Of a stretch of 64,000 nt of DNA, positions 1-11,879 are shown in pieces. The first letter of the stretch is position 1, and the number at the start of each line of letters is the position of its first letter. Below the pieces are notes generated by a model. That model searched no databases. It worked only from the letters and a program-made list of their open reading frames with translations, and was not told where the DNA came from. The translations under genes were made by a program, and so were the position numbers. Source of the stretch: Hysterangium stoloniferum (taxonomy: Eukaryota; Basidiomycota; Agaricomycetes; Hysterangiales; Hysterangiaceae); NCBI GenBank assembly GCA_015178975.1, contig WHVD01000083.1, positions 248,001-312,000 on the forward strand. The letters are read 5' to 3'.

Positions 1-2375
1 AGCACGTCCATTTATGAGCTTTGGAAATGTACGTGGTTTTGTTCTTTTGTTGTGTATTGTATTTGCGGTTATTGATGATGCGTTTGCTAGGTTTTGACAA
101 ACATAAGCATGTCGGCGGAGCATGTGGAGAGTATGTTGTAATACTGCTGTCTCGCCGACCCTATCCTGATAGTGGTTGGTTTATAGGATTTGCGTCGACA
201 CTGGTCGTGGCTGTTCACTCCTCTTGACAAGTCCCCTTGCCGCCTCACAGAACTTTGAGTACAAGATGTCAAACATCCTCGACAAGCCTTTAGAGGTGCT
301 TCACATGCTCGTTTTCTAATGATAACTATTTACCACGCCAATATTCACAGAGCGTATTTGGCTACATCAGCGTTCTCCCCGGTGCATTTAGCGCCTATCG
401 ATACAAGGCACTTCAGAACGGACCTAATGGCAAGGGGCCGCTTGCTAGTTACTTTAAGGGCGAAACGATGCATAGTGGAGGTGCTACCGCCGCTGGGCTA
501 TTCGGTGGGTTATTTTGAATCTTTTTTTACACTCTTGGGACATTTGATGAACTTGTTCCATCACAGAGCGGAATATGTATCTTGCTGAAGGTAAGCATTA
601 ACATCTGAACATTTGTTTATTTGAGAAAGATTACTGATACTGTGGTTGTAAGATCGTATCCTATGTTTCGAGATCGTAACCAAGAAGAACGAAGGCTGGG
701 TGTAAGCTCCAACCTCCTCTTCTACACCCATCCGCCTTAACAACCATACAGTCTCCGCTACGTGAAGAGCGCCAAAGCCTCTACTGACGTCCCCACCACT
801 GTCGCCGAACTTATAAGCCAGCGTCGTCGTTGGTTAAACGGCTCTCTCTTCGCCGCTGTCCACGCTACCGTATTCTGGTTTAGAATCTGGACATCGGGAC
901 AAAACTTCTTCCGAAAGATCTTCCTTCAAATCGAATTCATATACAACGCGATTCAGCTGTTTTTCACGTGGACGTCGTTGGCTAATTTTTATTTGGCCTT
1001 TTTCTTCTTGGTTTCGAGTGCGACGCAGGATCCGAAGACGGATGCGTTTAACTTTTTGAGTAAGGGGGCTGGAGGACAGGTTTTTGAGGTCATTCTCAAG
1101 GTGAATTGGTCTTTTTCTTTGCTTTTGTTTTGGTGTGATTATTCTCGTGGGATGGTCGTTGATGCTTAAAATTTCTATATCTAGCTCTACATCGCCCTCC
1201 TCTTCGTCGTCGTCGTCTGCTCGCTTGGTAATCGACCGCAAGGCTCAAAATGGACATACACTCTCGCTATTGTCCTGTTCGGCTTTGTGAATATCATTAC
1301 GCTGTGGTGTGCAGCGTGGACAGTGTACCTTGCTGTGCCGCATACGTTTGCTGGGTGGAAGGATTTTGGAAAGTGAGTGTGTTTATATTTGGTGTGTGTG
1401 TTACTGATCATGATGATGGTACTAGTCTGGTTCAAACAAATGGGACCTTCCGGGAGATTGTGAGTACTTTATGATAGGTTACAATTTCACGTTTGATTCT
1501 GATCGTACACGTATGATGTGTCTAGGTGATTTCATTGGCGGCTACGTATGGCCTATACCTTGTGTCTTCGTTCATGCACATGGAACCGTATGCATTTTGC
1601 GCATGAATCAAGCTGTTGGAATTTAGCTGATAGCGGGTTCTCTAGATGGCACATGTTCACAAGCTTTTTACAGTATATGTTTTTGTTGCCGACTTGTAAG
1701 TTCTGATATAACACTTTAGACACAATAGCCTGATACACCTTTTCAGATGTCAACATCCTAAGTAAATCTATCTATCAATCTTATGTAACTCAAACCGAAC
1801 CCTAACTTAATCACCACCTTAGTGATGTACGCAATGTGTAATCTCCACGATGTTACTTGGGGGACAAAGGGTGACAACGGCGCCGCAAAAGATCTCGGCG
1901 GTGCCAAAAAAGTGAAAGCCGCAGATGGGAAAGAAGTCCTCGAAGTGGAAATACCAACCGTGCGCGAAGACGTAGATAGTATGTGGGCCGCTAGCCGCGC
2001 GTCATTAAGACATCCACCGCCGCAGGAGAAGGAACATCGAGATGCGGCTACGAAACAGGCGGATCATGATAGGAACTCGAGGACGAACGTGGTGCTGGCG
2101 TGGGTGGGGACTAATATGCTGATGATTGTGTTTTTTACGGTGGGTTTTGGCTTCCTCCCTTTTGTGATGTTTTATTCTGGAGCTGATGTATTCTGATGTG
2201 ATTGCACCGCTAGTCCAGCGCCTTCACGGACTGGGTAAAGGACCACGTTGCACGCACGGCCAATACGACGTTCAATCCCTACCTCGCGCTCCTGTTCTTC
2301 TCCCTCGCTGGGCTTTCTGCGATTCGATTCATAGGGTCAACACTGTACCTTATTTTGCGCATTTTGGGACATTAG
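1..2375 (+). CDS. Chitin synthase, C-terminal part (5' end outside the window)
   Basis: Membrane glycosyltransferase that polymerises UDP-GlcNAc into cell-wall chitin. I can thread 14 exons with consistent phase: 1-28, 91-130, 187-295, 351-504, 567-590, 653-701, 752-1100, 1185-1372, 1426-1459, 1526-1587, 1646-1695, 1747-1761, 1823-2139, 2214-2375, giving 526 codons and a TAG stop at 2373. In order the product shows [57 protein letters not shown] and the QRRRWLNGS signature of processive chitin synthases. Several membrane segments follow, with the [12 protein letters not shown] loop and two further C-terminal hydrophobic stretches. This matches the division 1 (class I-III) type; class III is my inference. 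The N-terminal third lies upstream of base 1. Introns are short (50-84 bp); the donor at 296 (GTGCTT) is weak, but the phase supports it. No break is visible. Confidence 0.95.
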
Positions 2376-3560
2376 TGCTGGAATGGCTTGTTTTTCCGCG
2401 CGTATCCTTTTGCTATGCCGCACTGCCATTTCTGCGTCTCTTTACCTCCATCTCTACCCATGGCTCGCAATGTCTCTCCGTCTCCATTCCCGTCTTGTTA
2501 CGTCCTCCTTCCTTTTGTCTTATTGTTCTTCAGTTCGTTAGAATCAAGCTACTTGTAGCTCTCCCGCGCTTCCATTCTCGGCTCAGACTCCTGATCAACA
2601 TTGATAACCGACATGTATTGTTATGTCTTGATTACCTTTCTGCGATTGGTGATTTAGAATATTGATGACTGCTTTTGTTTGCGGATTAGTTCGTTAGTCA
2701 ATCTGGAAGACAAAAATGCGGCTGAGAATTGTTGTCGTCATGATCATATATAAGTACAAGATTAAACAGACGTGTACACTGTTAAACCACCCTCACGAGC
2801 GTAATGTATCTCCCTAGAGGGCACCCTGGTGCCAACAGATACCCACTCATACATGTGCGAGCGGTGTTTAGCAACTCACCATGTCTCACCATTACGTCTA
2901 TGCATGTTTCTTATCTCCTGCGCCACTTTGTTGTCTAACGATACTTTCCATTATTAACACCTAATTTTCAATAATATTGCAATTCCAAGTCATTAAGATA
3001 GTGAACATCGTGTTCTTCCCTGTATCTAGTTCATTTTCCCATTGAGTTTTTTTGAAGCAATTAATCCACAGTAAGACCTATGAGTTTTAAACTTTTTTTC
3101 GGAGGTTCCTTGACAAGATTTCTGGATAGACAGAATAAAAATTTTTGAGATAGTATAACATGAATTTTAAGGTTGAACAATAGATTCAGATAAAGATGGA
3201 TACGATCTTGACAGTCCTTTGCCCAAGTACTGCCTGTTCTCGTGTCTGGGGTTGGACCACGGATGAATCTTTCGGCATAGCGGGAATATTATTTACAAAA
3301 AATTCATACAACCCTAACCTTCTGGATAAGACTTTTGCGCCGAAAGGCGGACAGGTAATAATCATCAGACTCGGTGTCAGAGTGGGCAACAATTTGGTCT
3401 TCCGCCTTTGGCCGGCCTGAGCCTCTAATCTAATAGTCCTTGTCGAACAATACACTGTGGTCCTATCAATCGCGTGACCACAGACTCAGTGAGCCTAATT
3501 CAGTAGGCATCACTAGGTCATACATACATGTTAGAAAAGTAACCCTAATAACAATACAAC
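2376..3560. other. Intergenic region without a recognised gene
   Basis: Downstream of the chitin synthase stop the sequence turns AT-rich with only short open frames. An overlapping pair of frames at 3186-3455 has no recognisable domain and I do not call it a gene. The last 120 bases carry a repeat shared with 23.7 kb. Confidence 0.5.
3440..3500 (+). repeat. Dispersed repeat, copy 1 of 2
   Basis: This stretch (…TGTCGAACAATACACTGTGG…, then CCACAGACTCA, then GTGAGC) matches 23671-23738 in the same order with small differences. The second copy contains GGTTCAATC, which resembles a Pol III B box. It could be the end of a small dispersed element or a SINE; the family is unknown. Confidence 0.45.
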
Positions 3561-3786
3561 TCAGTCTCATATATCGTATAATAGACTAATGTATTTTATG
3601 TACCTAATAACAATATAACTAATCAGTGGCTATTAGTCCAGCGTCGACTATTTCGGACTACACAGTGAAGAGCTGAGTGGTTGGGTAGAGGGAGGGCGTT
3701 AGCTCTCCGCGTGTGCGTGGGAAGACTCGCCGCTCACCCGCAAAGGCCTGCCTACTACCGCGGCGAGACTACGCCGCTCACCCAAC

Positions 3787-4701
3787 CTAGGCAGCCGCAT
3801 TTCTGACGGACAGGTTTGATATGTGCCGTGAAGCGATTTGTTCAAAGGCCCTTATGTATGTTTCGTATGCTAAGGATTTCCATCTGCCAGCTAGTCGTAC
3901 TATTTCAGGGTCGACTCCTTGTGCCAAGAAGAAGGAAGTGCCACCAATGCAGAATGAGTGGCTGAAGGATGTGCCCCATCCGCAAGCCTGAAGGATTGAA
4001 TTAATTTGGTGAAGTGCCGCCTTTTTAACCATTGGTCTGACCTCTCCTTTGTAGTTGTGCCAGCAAAACAAAGGATCGTCTGGCCCTGCTGGGACGACCT
4101 TGGATAGATTGATCAATGCCTCGATCGGGCAGACTCCTTGTTGGTCCGTTATAAAAACTGCTTGTGTTTCTCCGACTTTGGCTATCTTTGCGGATGGTAA
4201 GTCTAAATGTGTGTAGCGTTTTCCATTGATGTCGTGACTAATTAGAACATCCCTTCTTTTCAAGTGTTTAGTGGTGTCAAATTGTGGTCTGGATGTCACG
4301 GTAACCTCCCCAAAATGCATTAGTCCCCAAAAGGCACATGAAGCCACTGCCCAAATGCAAGCCTCGAATGCCTCATTCAGGTCTAGGATCGACTTCAACG
4401 CAAATAACATTCTTAACTGTATTGGGGGTCGTGGGGGTCGCTTTCGTGCCGTGCCTTGTAAGTTTTCCAATCCTCGTAATGACCACTCGATTCTTGTACG
4501 CTCATCCTCAGACAGTGGTGGTGGCCAACCTTGTGCTATGTGCCATGCCCTGATTGATGAGAGGTACTTCCTCATCACGCTGACCAAAATCATCTCGAAT
4601 CTGGTTCCCGTGGCCAAACTGTCTCCAAGATATGCCGGGTCTGTTGCTGCCCAGAGAGTGAAGGAATGTATCACTGGGAAGGATGCTGGTAGTCTGTCCA
4701 C
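3787..4701 (-). pseudogene. DIRS-like tyrosine recombinase region (fossil)
   Basis: About 300 residues of a lambda-integrase-like tyrosine recombinase. In this family the enzyme joins circular element cDNA to the target without a DDE integrase. The C-terminal catalytic part is recognisable by the block GGTSFFLAQGVDPEIVRLAG followed by GRWKSLAYETYIR, typical of fungal DIRS recombinases. The N-terminal part has the helical SAM-like look of the family. It lies downstream of the RNase H region on the same strand, as expected for the element. Confidence 0.85.
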
Positions 4702-5078
4702 CTCTGCAATTGAGAAGATGTCACAGAAGACGTGAAATTTTTGTAGGCCGGCACCATAGGCTTTGGGTTCCCGCAGAGAAGCTTCTGATGCAATTGTTGT
4801 GATTAATTGCAGGACCGGGTGCTGTATCGTGGATGGTGGGGGTGTGTTGACAGCTATCCACTTGAACAGCCTCTCGGCTGCTTTGCACGGAGGTCTCAGT
4901 GGCGATGGGGCTAGGTGTCCACGATCTGGTGATACTGCTTGTGATGCTCAGCTGAATGGTGCTGGTAGCAATGCTGGTGTTACACTGATTGGATCCAGTG
5001 ACACAAATGGATGGGAATGTCCATCTTGGCCTGGGTGTGAGCCATTGGGAAGCCCCTGAGAAATTTGGTGAAGTGCCC

Positions 5079-6400
5079 TCATGAGAGGGCATCCAACATG
5101 TTGTCCCTTGATGGTATGTATATGGCTTTTAGATGTATCCGGTGCCTGGCCAATAGGCGGTAAATCTCCTTTAGGACCTTGTTCGTTTCCTTGCTGTGGG
5201 AATGACCCTTGTTTATAACGGCGACTACCCCACTGTTGTCAGAGCGCACTAAGAATGTTGAGTGGGAAGGGTGATGATGGTGCAATAAGCCATTCTGCAG
5301 TGCCAATCTCAGGTCCAGTTCTACTGTGACCGCCTCTGCCCACCCAATGTCGCATTCACAGCGAGGGCTGACTTTGAAACCAGGAGTCCATTTCCAGGCA
5401 GCCCAATGGCAGTCGACGATGACGCCTATCCCATAGGATGAGCTGGCGTCTCCCCACCAGCCAATGTCTACTGCCTCTGGTGCTGGGATTGGGAGTTCAT
5501 TTGGCAAGTGCTGGAGTATATATTGGATCCAGGAGAGATCTGCTCGTACTGATGGGGTTGGCAGTAGGTGCGCTCTGCGAGACTGGAAGCTGCCTGCAAA
5601 TACGGCAATGGACTGGAGGAAGGGCCTTATCCATGGGAAGATGGCTGACAAGTGCACCAACTTCCCGTGGAGCTTCTCTGCGTCGTTTGGTGAGAACTGT
5701 GCGCCCTCTGCCGTCCACTGTGCAATCAAGGTGAGGGTTGCATGTGGTTTCTCTGGTGGGACAGCTACTGTCTTGGAGCTCAAGTCCCACAGAAAACCGA
5801 TGTATTTTTGCACTGATGCGAATGGTTGAGTCTTGCTCCTGCTCCATGGGACCCCAAATTGGGGGGACAAGGTGATGAAGTCCTCCTCTGTCCACGTTTG
5901 ACCTGGAAGGCGAATGGCCAAGAAATTGTCCACCCATTTGAGTAGCCATCCAAAGCCTGCTTTCCGATATAGTGCTATCAGCATATCTGCAATGCTGCCG
6001 AAAACTCCAGCACTGGAGGCCAAACCGAATGCCACAGCTCGGTTGACATATACCAGGCCGTCCCACGAAATGCAGCAGGCATTTTGCTGGTCTGGTCTTA
6101 TGGGTGTCACTCTGTACACTGCAGAGATGTTGAATGTGGCTGCTACGCAGCCATCTGGTAACAATAAGATAAGTGCTGCGGCATCCGCAAAGGTGCCCCA
6201 TTCTGTGGGAAAGTCATCTGAGTTTATTCCACTGTTTATGGAAGGGTATTCTGGGTTGCCCCGGGGAAAAGAAAGGTCTTGGATTAGGCAGTAAGTGCTG
6301 GAATTTGGTTTTGGGATGAGGCCCAGTGGGGAGGTCTGAAATGGGCCAATGATTTGCTCTAGCTCCAATGGGGTGAAGCCTCGAGAGTAGCGTCCAGCCC
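5079..6400 (-). pseudogene. DIRS-like reverse transcriptase and RNase H region (fossil)
   Basis: The reverse transcriptase part shows PLGLIPKPNSSTYCLIQDLS, the INSGI block and KWVDNFLAIR in the place of the polymerase active-site strand. The C-terminal RNase H-like part shows DIGWWGDASSSYGIG, then LVRSDNSGVVAVINKG and IPSRDNMLDALS. This block order is that of DIRS/Ngaro pol. The 5' part of the same region lies on the far side of the solo LTR, at 7220-7465. Confidence 0.85.
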
Positions 6401-7219
6401 TGTTACGACCGGACAAATCCCGCCAGACTCCGGGCACTAACTCGTACGCCCCCACGCGCTACAAGCACCAATCGTCTGTTTATAGGATTTCCTGCCCGGA
6501 CTCCGTTACGTCAAGACTCGTTACGTTCGACCTCATTAAGACACATATCAGTCACCGGACTTCCCCCGGACCCCGTCTCTGTCTATGTCCGTCTTCGTCC
6601 CACGCATCAGTCACCGGAACCCGCTTAGAATCCCGTCACCGCTCTAATCGAGCCCCGTTCCCGTTTTAGTCAAATGACCTGTCACGATTTAGGACTCTGC
6701 TCCCGCTCCGTTTCCCGTTATGGGTTATGCTTTGTCACGATTCGGACTCCGCTCCGTTCCGTCCCGTTCCTAACACCAATTTGGTGTTTACTATTCCCGT
6801 TTTATGTTTTGCTCGTTTCGTTTCATTATTACTGGATTCGGTATGTCATGCATTCCACAGTCTATATAAACTGGCAGATGTTGTACATACAATCCAGTCA
6901 GAAAATTAGCTTAGATTCCCCCCAGTAATCTAATACATTTTCCTCTCTAAAACCTACTCTTATCAGACCGCTCGCACTAGTCGGAGCCCACGGGCTCCGG
7001 CGCATCTATCTCTCTCGACTATCTCGATTCACGACTCTCGACTCACGACCTACGACTCACGACCCACGAACCCCCGCCCGGACTCCCCGGGATTCCCGTC
7101 CGCCTGTCTGAAATTGGACAACACGATCTAGCGAGGGCGCAGCCTATAAGCTGAAGCCAAGTCCTACCGGATATTCCGCGGGTTTCTCCGGAAACCCGCC
7201 CTGTGTGTGTATCCTAACA
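6401..7219 (+). mobile_element. Solo LTR, family A, copy 1, inside the DIRS-like pol
   Basis: Begins TGTTACGACCGG and ends …ATCCTAACA. It is flanked by the exact 5-bp target duplication agccc (6396-6400 and 7220-7224). Two more copies with their own duplications lie at 48533-50089 and 50874-51729. It contains a TATA-like stretch near 6863 and the shared LTR core at about 7139. It is CpG-rich, so relatively young. Confidence 0.92.
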
Positions 7220-7465
7220 AGCCCCCTGTTCGCTCACTATGTATTTGTATATAAAGTCCATGTCTAATGAAGAGGATTTGTGATTTTTGAAATATGACAG
7301 TGCGTGAAATGCAGTCCTTCACCCCAATATTGAAGCCGTTGATTAAACCTGAGATAACGTATTCCCACCTGTCAAGTATACCATATTTACTTAATATACA
7401 TGCCGCTTCGATAGGATTGAGCGGTGTTGTGACCCTTCTTGGGTCAGAGATGTCTGCAGGCTGCT
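7220..7465 (-). pseudogene. 5' part of the DIRS-like pol region, between two solo LTRs (fossil)
   Basis: On the minus strand it reads TPLNPIEAACILSKYGILDR and WEYVISGLINGFNIGV, the conserved stretch before the reverse transcriptase domain in fungal DIRS elements. It is bounded by the target duplications of two solo LTRs (agccc at 7220, ctgct at 7461). Confidence 0.75.
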
Positions 7466-8766
7466 TGTGATGTATCAGCATTATCTCATAATATCCTCTT
7501 AATTTTCTGTGGATTATTTAATATTCTTTCGAATTTTTATTATATTTTTATTGTGAAAAATAGGCCTTATTCCTTTTAACTTCGCATAATAATAGCATAT
7601 ATGAACTCACATTATGCTATTATATCTTAGTTAATTTATTATAATTTTTAACTAATTATTTATATTTTATTTACTTAGTTATTACCTTTCGGCACCTTTG
7701 CGCATTTTTGGAGTCATGTGACTTATTACATAAGCCTCCAGTCGGGAAGTCACAAAGGTCACGAATGTGACTACCCGAGTCACACAAGTCACGAATGTGA
7801 CTACCCGAGTCACACAAGTCACAAACGTGACTACCCGAGTCATTATTAGGTTCCGCCGACTCATCGTTTGCTTCCGTCCCGGGACCGCGGCCTTGAACCT
7901 TCATGTTCAAGCAAGAGGTTAGAACCCTTGTCTCAGAGAAGGGAATCACATGTTAAACAAAGGGTAAATAATGAGTAGAATATGAGGTCATTATGATCTC
8001 ACTAATGACCTCATAAACTAAATAGTTAGCTAATCATTGAGTTATCAAAATGTATATAAGGAGGGCCAAGTTTCCAATAAAACCAATCTATCTCTCACAT
8101 ATTTTACAGTACAGCACAGAAGCTTACCTCATCATCCTAAGGACAATAATAGCCTTAGTCTGATACACTCACTGCAAGCACCTACACTTGCAGCATCTTG
8201 AATCTTTGTCAGCAACTCTTGGACTTAGCTAATCATCTAAGTTCCCCAGCCTCACAGCTACCCTTTAGGCTTATTAATTAGATAATAAACCTAATAAGTA
8301 TCTAAGTATCCTTACTGAAATCCCTGCCAATACTAGATTACTCAAGGCCCAGCCCTAAGTTTATTGAATTAATCAAGTACAAGCACTCAGATAATCCAAT
8401 ACATATTATTTTCTCTATTAATAAATTATTTAACACCTTGTTAAATAACTATTAATAGTTACAAATAAGTATACAAGAATCCGAAGCTCTTATATCAAGT
8501 CTCTGCCAAGTTACTGCGCATATATTCAGCTTCCAGCCCCTATTCTCAAGGAATAGTTCTTTTATTTGCTAAAAGAGTCATACACAGTTCTATTGAACCT
8601 TTCAATAATCAAAATAAGCATTGATTTGAGTTGTTTAAGCTTCATAGTGCAGCTCATTAATCTATCAGTATTTAAATTACTGGACCTTTGCTTGTTTTAT
8701 TGTTGAAGCTCTGTGACACTATAGCATATATTGAGCTATCTAAGCGAATCCCCTGAATACATTACA
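7466..8766 (+). mobile_element. Solo LTR, 1301 bp, family E, inside the DIRS-like element
   Basis: Starts TGTGATG and ends CATTACA (near-perfect inverted ends), with the exact target duplication ctgct at 7461-7465 and 8767-8771. It is AT-rich, with a TATA-like ATGTATATAAGG near 8051. Orientation is judged from that box. No second copy is in the window, so the family is unassigned; an unusually long LTR. Confidence 0.88.
7749..7842 (+). repeat. Three tandem copies of a 30-bp unit in the solo LTR
   Basis: The unit runs roughly TCACACAAGTCACGAATGTG then ACTACCCGAG and occurs three times with few differences. It lies in the U3 part upstream of the TATA-like box, where tandem enhancer-type repeats are common in LTRs. 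Confidence 0.8.
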
Positions 8767-8771
8767 CTGCT

Positions 8772-10314
8772 GCTCCGTGGTCTTTTTCGAAGCAGATACT
8801 GCACGTGTGTGAATTGGTGCAGGTGTCACCCCATCGGCACTGTGATCCTGTTGCCCACTTGAAACAGAACTGCTTACCATCGGGGGATGCCAAGGCGTGC
8901 TTGTTTTTGGCATCACGGGCGATTGGGGCAGCGTTCTTCCCTGCCACTGTGAGTTTTGCAGTGCAGTCAGCTGGAAAGTGCCCCTGTGTCCCACACCGAA
9001 AGCAATGTGACCGTTCGCTGTCTGTGCGAGGCCTCTTTCAAGGAGAGGTGAGGGGGGGCCCAAGGCGCTTAGCTGGGGAGATGGAGGTGGTGCTGGCTCT
9101 TGAGGCCTGCAGTGCCGCCCGTGTCGAGATGATTGTCAGGGCATTAGTGTCCAGGCAGCTCAAGTCGTGAGTGGGGTTGCATGCAGCTGCTTCACATTGT
9201 TGCACATCGTAATCCATGGCCACTTCCCAGCTATGGGATTTTGCGATAGTTGTCACAACTACATGGTGGGCTGAAAGCACGTCAGCTCTGGTGTCACCAC
9301 CATGGATTCTGGTACGGTCGACTGCTGCTGCTGCTGCTGCTGCTGAGAGCCAGTCAATGATGCTGATGCTCCTCTCATTATCATGGTCCAGTCCTTTAGC
9401 CACAATGTTGCCCGAAGGCGAGAAGGTGAATTCTTCCATGCCTCTCTGCCTTCCACTGTGCCTCTGTGGTAAGTGCTGTATAAGGGACATAGTGTAGATT
9501 CTTGAAGGCCTCCTCTACCTTCCGTGGAATGGCTGTGAATAGATGAAAAATCAATGAGCTGGCTGGCCTTTGACAAGTGGTATAGTAATGAACAGAAGGC
9601 AGGAGGAGCGACAAAGGGGGGTTGCACTGTATGACTGGCCCAGACCCTGGCATCTGTCAGATTGCCGTGGGAGTCTGCAAGCCAGTCGCATGACGGTTTG
9701 ACTCATGCTCATCCTGGGTGCTAGCAGCTCCCCATGATGGACTGTCTGTAATGGGGTGCCTGCCTACTGGCTGGCCCATGGGCTGACCAAATGGTGCTGC
9801 ACACTGACAGTGCTACAGCCCACCATGCCCACTCGGGCTAAAGAGAGTGATAGATGTACTCACGGATCTCTAAGGCATTGGCCTTGAATCCTGGGATTAT
9901 ATCCGGGACTGCTGCCTTCTTGGTGGCCCTTGTGTCACCAGTCACAGAGGTCTGTATTTTGGCTAGCTGGATCGTTTCCGGGTCAGTGAATAGTCTTGTC
10001 ACACCTGGTGAGGTATCTGACAGGGCCCTGATGCCCTGAGCATCGGGTCTACCTTGGGCCAGCAGAAGGTCCCAACGCGTGGCCAACTGCATGATTTGAG
10101 ACTCTAATTGCTCAATCTCCGGGGGGGGGGGACTGGCGGTCTCCCCCATTGGTGCTGATGGCTTCCAGTTGTGGGATGACAGGGGAATGAGGGATACCAG
10201 CTGTCACTGAAAAAGGCAGTTCCGGTCCCGTCTCGGGGTGGGGTGGGTGCCCTTCAGTGCTCAGGTTGATACCTAAGTGGGCAAAGACACCTTGAGGTAG
10301 TGTCCCAGATGTCA
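8772..10314 (-). pseudogene. DIRS-like gag region (fossil)
   Basis: On the minus strand it starts around an ATG at 10314 (MTSGTLPQG), passes an acidic stretch with IEQLESQIMQLATRWDLLL, and ends in a cysteine-histidine cluster, FCFKWATGSQCRWGDTCTNS followed by HTCSICFEKDHG. This is the zinc-binding tail usual in DIRS-type gag-like proteins. A run of CTG triplets near 9322-9345 encodes glutamines in this orientation. Confidence 0.65.
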
Positions 10315-10734
10315 TAGTGTAAAAATTAATAGTATAGATATGTCGAGAAAAGGATCTGATGTCAGTGGTGAGAAAAAAAAAACAGAAATGACCATGAATC
10401 GACAGAGACGTTGTAAGAGAACAAAAGGTGTGCAAGTCCTTCATACACTCAGCTGGACGTTGAGTGCCGAACTACTCCCGGCACACCAGGGATCGTGCGG
10501 CACTCGACACTATTACATTGTGTGTGAATACATAGCAATATTGACTCACCTCAGTCTCATATATCGTATAATGGACTGAGGTGATACTACTATGGTCCTC
10601 TAGTTTATATATTTTACTGCATATGTTACTAGGCACCATCAAAGGTGCATTAGTGATACCGGGTGCCCATCCCTGAGGATTAAAGTTAGGTGGATTTGGG
10701 TTGGTCAATTTTGGGTGGGTGGATTTCAATGGTG

Positions 10735-11235
10735 TTATTCAACACTCCTCCTCACATGGAAGTCTGACTTGAGACCCAAGAAGCCACAAAGAGTGATAAA
10801 TTGTGTAGGTTCCAAGGCCTTTGTAAAAATATCAGCGAGATTGTTTTTGGTGCTAATGTAATGGAGGGCAAAGTCACCCACCTGGACTCTTTCATGGAGG
10901 AAGTGATATTTAATGTCAATATATTTCACCCTGGGGTAGAGGAGGGGATCTTCAGAGAGAGTGGTGGCAGCATTATTGTTGCAGAGAATGGTTGTGGGGG
11001 TGGTTGAAGGCATTTGAATGCTGGTGAGAAGGCTACAAAGCCAGGTGCCATCTTTGACAGACTCAAATGCTGTGATGTACTTCACTTCACATGAGGATGT
11101 AGCAACCATTTTCTGTTTTTTTTTTGATGTCCAAGAGATAATGCCAAAACCCATGGTGAAGGCATAACCCCAACACTACAACATGTGTCCAAACAGTTAG
11201 CCCAATTAGAGTCCATGTAGCTGGTTAATGTTACA
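10735..11235 (-). pseudogene. Ty1/copia RNase H fragment (fossil)
   Basis: Minus-strand translation gives the end of a Ty1/copia polyprotein: a SNWANCLDT-type block, GIISWTSKKQ-like and VATSSCE stretches, then KYIDIKYHFLHERV and the closing STKNNLADIFTKALEPTQF. Only this end of the element is present. It abuts an LTR scrap at about 11240. Old, with a few breaks. Confidence 0.85.
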
Positions 11236-11239
11236 TAGG

Positions 11240-11302
11240 TCATTAGTACCCCCGAGATATGTATAGGATGAGTTCTGGGTTCTGGTGGGTTTCCCAGTCC
11301 TA
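11240..11302 (-). mobile_element. LTR fragment, family D
   Basis: The stretch …GGTGGGTTTCCCAGTCCTAACA is the reverse complement of an LTR start (TGTTAGGACTGGG) and matches the end of the remnant at 23108-23530. It separates the copia scrap from the Helitron helicase sequence. Confidence 0.5.
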
Positions 11303-11879
11303 ACACATTGGCAGTTTCCAGTCAGACTAGGATTTTCTATGACTAACAATAAGTCACAGGGCCAATCTTTAAAATTAGTTGGATTGGATCTGCAGACTGC
11401 AGTGTTCTCATATGGACAGTTTTATGTTGGTGTTTCAAGAGGGACAAATTGGGGAAGTGTTAAGAACTGAAAACTGACTACTGTTGGTAGGCTGACAGGG
11501 ACCGATCGGAAGGACTTGGTTTCAGCTTATGTGCTGCACCCTCACAAATATCCGTCGGGTGTCCTTAAATTTCAGATGGGCAAAGACTAGTCCTAACAAG
11601 TACTTCTCGGTGAATTACCAATCAGAACTGAAGGATAAGTCGAGTGTTGGGCCAAGGGGTCGGGAACTGAGAGTGGGCGAGTGCATGTGAAGGGGGATAG
11701 CGGAATACTTAGTATAAGACTTCTAGAGGTGTAAGAGGGTATTCTAAGTTGATATTCTGATTGCCTAGTAACTACAACTACAGCAGGTTCATATACAAAT
11801 ATTCGGCACCTAGGAAATACTAACTAGGAGAAGAGCGGAAAACGGTATTGACAAATAAGCTTGACTAGGAATGGGAAGG

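Larger units (their letters stand above)
3561..10577 (-). mobile_element. DIRS-like tyrosine-recombinase retroelement, fossil, with two nested solo LTRs
   Basis: Read on the minus strand the parts come in the order gag-like (8772-10314), reverse transcriptase with RNase H (5079-7465) and tyrosine recombinase (3787-4701). This is the layout of DIRS/Ngaro-type elements, and no integrase or aspartic protease is seen. The outer edges carry a 27-bp direct repeat (3561-3587 and 10551-10577, one mismatch), a partly palindromic sequence of the kind tyrosine recombinases use. Two solo LTRs (6401-7219 and 7466-8766) lie inside it, each with its own 5-bp target duplication. The element is broken: beyond the two insertions it has several breaks. 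It is older than both insertions. No methyltransferase domain was found, which favours a Ngaro/PAT-like rather than classic DIRS1 arrangement (inference). Confidence 0.85.

Noticed and set aside
834-1241. Minus-strand frame opposite the chitin synthase
   Set aside because: Shadow of the chitin synthase exons, which are supported by clear motifs and splice phases.
3186-3455. Overlapping frames on both strands as a small gene
   Set aside because: No recognisable domain, no splice or promoter support, and its end lies in a dispersed repeat.
5438-6294. Several plus-strand frames across 5.4-6.3 kb
   Set aside because: Antisense shadows of the DIRS-like pol region.
9322-9345. CTG triplet run as an unstable repeat of interest
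   Set aside because: Only about eight units, inside the DIRS-like gag where it encodes a short glutamine run; common and not remarkable.
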